This document shows positions 18,440 through 25,000 of a stretch of DNA of 25,000 bases, one piece after another. Source of the stretch: Symbiodinium natans (taxonomy: Eukaryota; Sar; Dinophyceae; Suessiales; Symbiodiniaceae); NCBI GenBank assembly GCA_905221605.1, contig CAJNDS010000779.1:347501-372500 (forward strand), written 5' to 3'. Position numbers and translations under genes: made by a program. Position 1 is the first letter of the stretch; the number at the start of each line of letters is the position of its first letter. The notes below the pieces were generated by a model. It was not told where the DNA came from. It searched no databases and saw only the letters and a list, made by a program, of their open reading frames with translations.

Positions 18440-19200
18440 GATCGGGCAGGCCAGTGCCCTTGCAGACTTTTCTTGTGTTGGGGGAGGGGTGGGGGGGGTT
18501 CAGGGCTTGAAGGCTTTGGGGCTTTAGAGGGCTGTAGAATCTTAGGGTTTCGGGACTTTTGGGTTGTGAGGTTCGGGGTTTGGGGACTTTTGGGCTTTCA
18601 GACTTTGGGGCTTTAGGCCTTTTGGGTTGTGGGGGCTCAGAGGATGCCACATGGTCAGCTGAGAAGTAAGGCCCTACTCGAAAAATGAGTTAGAGGGTGT
18701 TGTTTAGGGCGCAGGGTCTAACGGTTCTCGAGGCTTCGAGGGTTTAGGGTTTGACGTTTTCAGGTTAGGGCTTGGTGCTTTTGGGGTTCAGGCTTTAAGG
18801 GTGTGTTCGAGTAATGGAACTTCTCGATCGAATACATGCATGGCCTTTGTTCGGGGAATCCGATCTTAGGAAGGTGCTAGACGGCATAAACCTGAACACC
18901 TCAGGTTTCGTGTCCGGTGTTTTGGGTAGTGTCCGGGCAGAGGCATGAGGTTACTGCAAAGCGCACGCCCTATGAACACAGGTTTGCCCAGGGTTAGGCC
19001 CTTTGCAGTTGCCCTCTGCTAGAATAACTCTGATAGAATACCTCAAGCTCAATGCCCTGAACCTTTGAGCCCTAGACCCTGAACCCCAGAAAAAACCCTA
19101 AGCCTGCAGCACTCAAGTACCCCAACACCCTCTTGAAACTAAACGACCTGGAGCCTGTGACGGTTCTACTGTGCCCTGCTTAGGCCAGCTGCAAAAAGCG
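18440..19200. repeat. G-rich telomere-like tract and gene-poor DNA
   Basis: TTTGGGG, TTTTGGG and CTTTAGGG units run from 18505 to 18640 and at 18730-18795; C-rich units lie at 19060-19110. An imperfect inverted repeat joins 18937-18961 (GCAGAGGCA..ACTGCAAAG) with 19001-19019. No gene called. Confidence 0.6.
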
Positions 19201-19216
19201 ATGGACAGCTCAACAG

Positions 19217-19344
19217 GTGCAGAGATGCCTTGATGTTCTGTGGAACCCAGCACACCGTATCCTGTACTACGATGGTCAGAGTCGTCTCCACCTCAGCAGC
19301 ATTTCAGGCTTAAACTCATCCGCGCAATGGATCACAGGAACTTG
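19217..19344 (+). CDS. Candidate exon, product unknown
   Basis: Between GCTCAACAG|G and CTTG|GTTTAG the frame reads VQRCLDVLWNPAHRILYYDG, then QSRLHLSSISGLNSSAQW. This has the feel of a beta-propeller or other beta-rich repeat, but I cannot assign a family. The minus strand over 19270-19145 is also open, so strand is uncertain. Confidence 0.35.
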
Positions 19345-19576
19345 GTTTAGGGCTTTGGGTTTAGGCGCAGAAGTTAAAAGGGGCCTTCGCGTTTGGGCCT
19401 ACCGACTTTCAGGACCCGGCATCCCTTTTAGGGGATCGCAGGCGCGTAAAAAAACCTGGTGACTTGGAGGTGCGGACGCTGTTTTCGCGTGGGTTTTAGC
19501 TGCTCAAGCACAGTCTGTATGTACATTTTCCAGGAACGCGAGAAATAGGTTAGGATGTCCCACAGCAAGGAACAGT

Positions 19577-19795
19577 GTAAAAACCGATGGTTTTGAACTT
19601 CATTTTGTGAAGCTACAGTTAGCTAAAATATGTGACACAGAAGTACACATCACTCCTTTCACTTCAAGCGTTCTAGTGAAAGGCCGCAATGGCGGCAAAC
19701 AAGCACAGAAAACCATGGTTTTACGATGTTTTACGACATGCACACAGGGTCAGTTTGTGTAGAGGAGCAAAACGCTGTAAATACCGGTGTTTTTG
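19577..19795. repeat. Three related near-palindromes
   Basis: GTAAAAACCGATGGTTTT (19577-19594), the perfect palindrome AAAACCATGGTTTT (19709-19722) and GTAAATACCGGTGTTTTTGG (19777-19796) share the form (G)TAAA.ACC-centre-GGT.TTT. No gene is seen in 19350-19825. Confidence 0.6.
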
Positions 19796-19825
19796 GCATG
19801 GATAGAGTGACATGGTCGTAACCAA

Positions 19826-19861
19826 CCCCCCCCCCCCCCCCCCCCCCCCCCCCAAAAAAAA
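19826..19861 (+). repeat. C28 homopolymer followed by A8
   Basis: 28 C then 8 A. Such a run is prone to sequencing or assembly length error. The AT-rich stretch 19870-20310 after it has no gene signal. Confidence 0.95.
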
Positions 19862-20397
19862 CAAAACTCTCCAAAAGTCCACGAAACAAGCAGGTTGTTT
19901 ACGCTCCTGCTTCCTCTTAGGGTACTTATAAGTCTACTTAATACCTACTTACTAGGCCCCCACCCTCCAAGCATTGGACAAGACTTCCAGTTCAGTTAGT
20001 GCGCCGGCCTTTTTGTCGGGCCACGGGCAGCAACGGATCGAAGCCCGAAACCATTTCATGTTTTAGCTATTCTGTATTTGAAAATACAAACGAATAAATG
20101 AACAAAAAGGATAAATGAGTAAATAAGCAAATAACCCTGAAACCGTCCGTTAATTATTAAAAACAAACAATTGAAGAACATATTAAAGAAATACTATTTT
20201 TTTACATAAATTGGATGGTAAATGTAAGTTTTGCATGTTTAAAACGTGATATGTATGTAAAAATATGTATGCATATATAATACAATTAAATGAATAAATA
20301 ATCAGTAGATATGTTTGTTGAGGTATGTCTGTAAGGGGACGGCCACAGGATCCGAAGATCAATCTCAGGGTCTCGGGACTGAAAATCTTAGGCTCTC

Positions 20398-20485
20398 ATA
20401 ATAATGTTAATAAAATCATGATGATAAGAATAATAGTAATAACAATAGCAATAATAGTAAGAATAAGAAGAATAATAAGAATAAT
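20398..20485 (+). repeat. ATA/ATAG-rich microsatellite
   Basis: ATAATGTTAATAA, then AATAGTAATAACAATAGCAA and GAATAAGAAGAATAATAAG, an interrupted AAT-type repeat abutting copy D of the dispersed repeat. Confidence 0.85.
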
Positions 20486-20562
20486 AGAACAGGGTTCTGG
20501 TCTATTGCTTGTAATAGGGAACCCCCCAAATATAGTATTGGTATGTATGCAGGCCCCCTATT
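20486..20562 (-). repeat. Dispersed repeat of about 140 bases, copy D (short)
   Basis: On the minus strand it reads TACCAATACTAT, a GGGGGGTTCCCTATT block and AGAACCCTGTTCT, matching copies A and B in order but with the middle shortened. Confidence 0.6.
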
Positions 20563-20569
20563 CGGCGTT

Positions 20570-22060
20570 TCGAGTTCAGGGGCTGCGGGTTCAGGGCTTC
20601 AGGGTTTAGGGTTTTAGAGGGCACCCCCCCCCACCCCCCAGCCACGAACCGACTTGGGGTCTAAGTCAGTTTGGGATTTCTGGCCCTAGGGTTTTAGGAT
20701 TTACGGGGTTCAAAGTCTTGGGCTCAAAACTCGGTGATTTATACATACCCCATGGCTCGGCAAGCACTACGACGTTCGATTATCTAAGAGTAAGGGCCGA
20801 TTGTGAAGAAACCACGAGAAAGCCTTTGCGAAACCTTGTAAACAAAGTGAAGGACCCTTATAAAGCCTTGACGGAACCCTGCAAAACCCCTTTTCAAGAA
20901 GCCCAATAAATTAGGTAATCAGTATTAATCAGTTCATCCAGAGAACACCAGAAGACCCTGTTTAGAAAAACAACTTAAAACAACGCAAAACTAAACTGAC
21001 GGAAAATAAACTGACAGAACACCTATAACACTCCATGACACCCTTATAAGAAAGTCCCTACAAAACCCAGTGAAACTGCACAAAAGCACACAAAAGCCCT
21101 ATCTCTTCACAAAGCTGGCAGCAGGGGTGCTGGAGGCAGCTCCGGATCGGGAAAAAGGCCGAAGACCCGGCATCCCAAAGTGAAGGCCTCTTGGGAACTT
21201 CCGTTTCTTTCCGTTTGGGTTTAGAGTTTTAAGGTTTTGGGTTGGTTTGAGGATTTTGGGGTTTAGGGGTTAGGTCTTAGGATTGAGGGTTTCATGGTGC
21301 CTTTAACGGGTTTGAGTTTCGGGACTCGGGGTTTAGGGTTTCACAGCTGCTATTCAGTACTTTTCAATGGCTATATGCTGTACAAGGATTTGGGTGGTAA
21401 GCTATGTTCTGAAGGTAAGGTTTGGGATAGGGTTTACAGAACGGTTTAGAGTCGGGTTTTAGGGTCTAGGGCTTTCGGGTGTAGGGTCTGTTTTGTACTC
21501 CCGCGGACTTTTGTTGGAAGCCGCGAGCTGGGGCATCTCTTGGAGGGTCTTGCCGTTTGTTAAGGTCGGGCTCAGGCCCCCAAACACCTACACCCTTACA
21601 GGCCCTTACACCCTTGTACAACTCCCCAGAACCGGTCAAAGCATCTAGCGTTTCGAGCTTGGGGTCAGCACTGAGGTTGCCTTGTTAAGTGGCTTGGTGG
21701 GCCCTTCCCTGAGCCTTGGGTCTTTGCTGTCGCTTGAAATGTTTGCGGCCTGTGTATTGGGCTCTCCCAAACTTGTCCGGGGTTTAGGGTTTAGGGGTTC
21801 TTATTACCAGTATTCCCTATACTGAAACCCAAAGTATACACTGACCAATGCTCCCAAGGAGCCCCATATACCCTCACCAAAAACCCTGCTGGATCAACCC
21901 TACTTCGAACCAGCCTGGGGGAACCCTGAACTAGAATTCTTCTAAACCCTATAGACCCTAAACCATAAAACCTAAACCCTCAACCCTGTGGAGCCGCCTG
22001 CTGTTCCAGGGGTGCACTGGTACCAGCAATCCCTAAGTTTAGGGTTTAGGGGACTTTACG
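20570..22060. repeat. Gene-poor stretch with telomere-like islands and short AAGGRACCC-type words
   Basis: G-rich at 20590-20615, 21215-21340, 21425-21490, 21778-21800 and 22036-22055; C-rich at 21940-21988. From 20800 to 21110 the sequence is a drift of words such as AACCCTGCAAAACCCCTT and AAGTGAAGGACCCTTATAAAG. 21808-21890 could be a weak copy of the dispersed repeat. An open frame at 20718-20909 has no recognisable motif and I do not call it. Confidence 0.55.
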
Positions 22061-22142
22061 CCGCAAGGAAGCAGATTTGCTGGGTAGTTCTTGCAGCTTT
22101 TGGGGCGGGCTTGAGATGAAGGGTTGCGGGGCTGAGGGGGGT

Positions 22143-22247
22143 TCGGGTTTAGGGTTTCGACTCTAGGGTTTAGGGTTTCGGGCTTAGGACAGAGGGCTTA
22201 GGGCTTAGGGTTTAGGGTTAGTTTAGGGTTTAGGGTTCAGGGTTCGG
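22143..22247 (+). repeat. Long G-rich telomere-like array
   Basis: About fourteen units: TTTAGGG, TTTCGGG, CTTAGGG and TTCAGGG, with short interruptions. Confidence 0.9.
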
Positions 22248-22402
22248 AGGAAGAAACTCTTGCCTTCCGCTGCGATCCCGAAACGCTGAGTGCATCGAAC
22301 AGCTCACCTGAACGTCGGTTCACTCTCTTCTGCAACAGCCATGCGACATCAATCCCATCTTGACAAACAACCAGAAACAAAAAGTGCGCCATTTAAACTT
22401 AT

Positions 22403-22656
22403 CTAAACCCTAACCGTGTTCTCTCTAAACCCTAAACCGTGTTCTCTATATACTCTCGAAAGGAACGAAGATTGTGGGTTTTCGGCATAAGCTTGAGGCA
22501 TAAGGTTGGAGCCATGTGCAGAAAGATCACCTCCTCAGAGAGTTTAGGGTTTTAGGGTTTAAAGGGGTTTAGGGCTTTATATCGGGTTTCGGTTTCGGGG
22601 TTTAGGGTTTATATCGGGTTCAGGGTTTAGGGTTTATATAGGGTGAAGGGTTTATG
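22403..22656. repeat. Composite telomere-like repeats, C-rich then G-rich
   Basis: 22403-22449 has two copies of CTAAACCCTAAMCCGTGTTCTCT. 22543-22656 is G-rich and includes three copies of the form GGGCTTTATATCGGG / GGGTTTATATCGGG / GGGTTTATATAGGG, each separated by telomere-like units. Confidence 0.85.
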
Positions 22657-22706
22657 TAAACCGCTCTAAACTATGCCGAAGGCGTCCCCCCTTCCCCCCC
22701 AGCTCT

Positions 22707-22721
22707 ACACACACACACACA

Positions 22722-22778
<57 letters not shown>

Positions 22779-23049
22779 ACACACACACACACACACAGAC
22801 ACACACAGACAGACACACACAGACAGACACACACACACAGACACACACAGACACACAGAGACACACAGAGACACACACACAGAGACACACAGAGACACAC
22901 AGAGACACACAGAGACACACAGAGACACACAGAGACACACAGAGACACACAGAGACACACAGAGACACACAGAGACACACACACAGAGACACACAGACAC
23001 ACAGAGACACACAGACACACACAGAGACACACAGACACACAGACACACA

Positions 23050-23098
<49 letters not shown>
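22707..23098 (+). repeat. CA / CACACAGA microsatellite
   Basis: About 390 bases of (AC)n at both ends with a middle of ACACACAGAG and ACACAGAC higher-order units (roughly 22800-23050). All six frames give only trivial repeats; no gene. 23100-23440 shows nothing recognised. Confidence 0.98.
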
Positions 23099-23100
<2 letters not shown>

Positions 23101-23456
23101 CTCCCTTCTGTAGGAACCGACAAGACTGCAGCGGCCATTTCTACAGCGCTCCGCAATGCTACATACTAGGGATACCTTCAGGTAGGCATACGACAACAGC
23201 GTAGTCATAGTGTTGAAGAGACAGGCTGCAACTGTAAAAGCGAAAGCCCCTACTGACAGACTAATTGAACCCATAAGCCTAGCCGCCAAGCTTTCAACCC
23301 CTAAACCAGCCGTAAACCAGGAACACTGAACAAGCAACGCAAGCTTACCAGGCAGGACGTTGGTGTCAAACTTGCTTCGGGGCTCCTGTTAGTCTCGAAA
23401 TAGGGATAATCTTGAATCTTCAGGGTTTTAGAGGGTGTGGAGTTTAGGGTTTAGGG

Positions 23457-23572
23457 TTAGTTATATGATCGTTCTAGCCATATCTTGAGCAAACAGACAA
23501 ACAGACCAAGCAAGGCCAGCAGAATCGGCATGGGAAGGTCAACGCTTTCCCACGAGCAGAACCACAAGCCAC
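23457..23572 (-). CDS. Terminal exon with transmembrane segment
   Basis: Acceptor GGCACCAG|GT, in phase with CAAG|GTATAT at 23633. 38 codons including TAA. About 18 hydrophobic residues near the end form a single helix. This exon and 23738-23634 together are the most convincing part of the gene. Confidence 0.6.
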
Positions 23573-24145
23573 CTGGTGCCAAACACATGTGGAGCATTAC
23601 ACAGGAAGACAATGGGTAGGCACTTCTATATACCTTGTGTTTTCTGCTTGTGGACCAGGATGCTCACGGTGCTCGCTGGCGCCACCGTGATGGCTCCATC
23701 CAAGCTGATGTCGAGGATCGGGTGGCCATCCAGAAGTCCTCAGATCTGTACAATGATAATGTCAGGTCAAGGGCCCCTTAAGGTTTCGAGGTGTAGGGTT
23801 TTGTTGGGCGATGCTTCCGCTCGATGCGCTCATCTTCACTGTATCGATCCCAACAAGTTACAGCACAGCAACCACGGGCATCGGGCGAATTGTTTTCTCC
23901 GAAAGATTCAGTACAACGACAGAGTCACATGAACATCTCTGCGCGGGGTGTACAAGTGATGTGCTTGATGAGCCTAATGATCGGAGCATATCCTCAGGTG
24001 CCATCTTTACATGCATCTCAAATCTCCGACTCAAACATGACTCAAGGGCCTATCGAAATCGTAGCCTTCCCTTGAAAGGAAGAAGTCGCGAGGCACGGTG
24101 ACCATCCAGGCACTCGCTCACACATGCGAGAACAGCAGTCTTCAG
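23457..24145 (-). CDS. 3' part of a surface-protein gene: PAN-like exon, beta-rich segment, C-terminal membrane anchor
   Basis: Modelled exons 24145-24066, 23992-23887, 23738-23634 and 23572-23457, all in frame (135 codons with the stop). The first reads AEDCCSRMCERVPGW, a PAN/apple-type CC..MCE.VPG pattern. The second contains CSCDSVVVLNLSEKTI. The third reads LLDGHPILDISLDGAITVAP, then STVSILVHKQKTQ. The last has GLWFCSWESVDLPM, then the hydrophobic helix PILLALLGLFVCLLKIWL and the short tail ERSYN before TAA. This predicts a type I surface protein with almost no cytoplasmic domain. Donors: GC at 24065 and 23886, GT at 23633 (61-base intron). The stop codon abuts CCCTAAACCCTAAAC directly. 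The final two exons are firm; the first two are chosen by phase and motif. It may be the 3' end of the gene whose exon enters at 25000. Confidence 0.55.
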
Positions 24146-24470
24146 CTCAGCAGGTTTAGGGTTTGGGGCTTAGGGTTTTCTCATTCTTGGGCTTTTCTCA
24201 GGTGTTGAGGGCTTTCGGGATGCCATCCTAAAAGCCCTATAAAACGTTCAGCTTATTGAAGTCCCCTTGTTGAAGTCCCTAGAGCTGTCACAAAACTATG
24301 GTCAAGGGCACGTATGCACTGTATGCAAGGTTGTCCTCAAGGGCTATACAGGCACACTCTGTTCGAAGCACAGGAGAACAGGAACGGGAATGCTACAGTA
24401 CAACTCATTCTTGACGTAGGTTGAACCAGAATCCCATACACTTGAGGTGGCCGTGAACAGCAGACTCGTG
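24146..24470. other. Intron or intergenic stretch
   Basis: G-rich units TTTAGGGTTTGGGG at 24152-24178. On the minus strand 24470-24410 reads NESHESAVHGHLKCMGFWFN, a possible further exon of the surface-protein gene, but with overlapping open frames and no firm splice sites. Confidence 0.4.
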
Positions 24471-24479
24471 AGACTCGTT

Positions 24480-24580
24480 CAGTAATATCGGGGCCTTAAC
24501 CAAGAGGGAAGGATTGTAGGGTATGCTATATTGTATGTACAATCAGGAACCTAGGAATACTGTAGGTAATTGCTGAACCC
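24480..24580 (-). repeat. Dispersed repeat of about 140 bases, copy E
   Basis: Minus strand: AATTACCTACAGTATTCC, then TATAGCATACCCTACAATCC and GGTTAAGGCCCCGATATT, matching copy B (AATTACCCATACTAT, TATAGTATACCCC, TTAAGGCCCTTATATT) in order. AAGGAACACTTAAGGAAC-type words follow at 24588-24640. Confidence 0.6.
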
Positions 24581-24743
24581 TTACAGGAACACTTAAGGAA
24601 CTCTGAAAGGAACACCTTTGAAGGAACGCTTAATAGTGTGTGCCTTCATGCTTCGATGTTACAGAACAAGATTCAAGTATTGGTCTCCCTGCCTAAACCC
24701 AAAAAGAGGGCCCTGTCGCGACCATCCGTAAACCGCTATAAAT

Positions 24744-24850
24744 TAAACATATGTATATACATACACAGATATATATATATATATATGCAGCTCAAATAAT
24801 GTGCATACATATATATATATATGTGATATATATATATATATATATGCACA
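24744..24850. repeat. TA-rich microsatellites
   Basis: ATATGTATATACATAC and three (AT)n runs at 24769-24786, 24809-24822 and 24827-24845, in the putative intron just after the exon at 25000-24850. Confidence 0.9.
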
Positions 24851-25000
24851 GCAGGGTGGATCCCTAAAGCAGCAAAGCGGCCCATGTTCAAGAGACGGTC
24901 ATAGGTGAACCTCGTAGAGCTTGCCGCGCCGCTGACATCACAGGCCATGCTGAACGTCCTCGGCATTCCATCGAGGCAAAAGGCACAAACACCATTAACA
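24850..25000 (-). CDS. Exon of a secreted or surface protein, cut by the right edge
   Basis: The frame is open from the window edge and reads VNGVCAFCLDGMPRTFSMAC, DVSGAASSTRFTYDRLLNMG, then RFAALGIHPA, ending near GCT|GTGCAT. Three Cys and the small, polar, beta-type composition suggest an ectodomain. Third positions are biased to G and C. No family recognised. It lies on the same strand as the exons at 24145-23457 and is probably upstream in the same gene. Confidence 0.5.

Noticed and set aside
22652-23337. Long Cys/Val or Thr/His open frames of up to 210 codons
   Set aside because: Translation of the CA microsatellite in several frames.

Overview
This is a nuclear window from a eukaryote. 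There are no operons or ribosome-binding sites. Coding sequence comes as short exons separated by short introns, and gene-poor DNA is full of microsatellites and degenerate copies of the 7-base telomere-type unit TTTAGGG / CCCTAAA. TTTAGGG telomeres are known from plants, green algae and several alveolates. Three things point to an alveolate alga (dinoflagellate or chromerid): modular secreted or surface proteins with LamG-like and PAN/apple-like modules, many introns that appear to start with GC rather than GT, and acceptors often followed by G. The lineage is an inference. I saw no rRNA, no spliced-leader sequence and no CRISPR, and I did not find a tRNA by eye.

Layout. 1-2973 (minus): a gene built from tandem copies of a module of 392 residues; one copy is complete (2719 to 1237) and the next is cut by the window edge (363 to 1). 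3236-3760: convergent GAT and ATC microsatellites. 4.1-9.5 kb: mostly telomere-like tracts in both orientations, with a PAN-like exon at 8660-8582, degraded copies of it at 8201-8435, and two copies of a dispersed repeat of about 140 bases (6088, 9326). 10.1-10.8 kb: microsatellites. 10.9-13.6 kb: isolated exon candidates on both strands among telomere-like islands, including a head-to-head telomere-type junction at 13148-13232. 14758-16189 (plus): an eight-exon gene model ending in a single transmembrane helix and a basic tail. 16601-16367 (minus): the 3' end of a convergent gene for a Cys-rich protein, with a PAN-like exon upstream at 17138. 17.2-22.7 kb: telomere-like tracts, AT-rich and simple repeats, few exon candidates. 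22707-23098: a long CA/CACAGA microsatellite. 25000-23457 (minus): exons of another surface protein, entering from the right edge and ending in a transmembrane helix.

The recognisable genes share a theme: extracellular modules (LamG-like, PAN-like, Cys-rich) and C-terminal single transmembrane anchors, as expected for cell-surface or secreted adhesion proteins. Exon joints were chosen by reading frame and phase only; no transcript evidence was available. The strongest support is the LamG-like gene, where two copies of the same exons differ mostly at silent codon positions.
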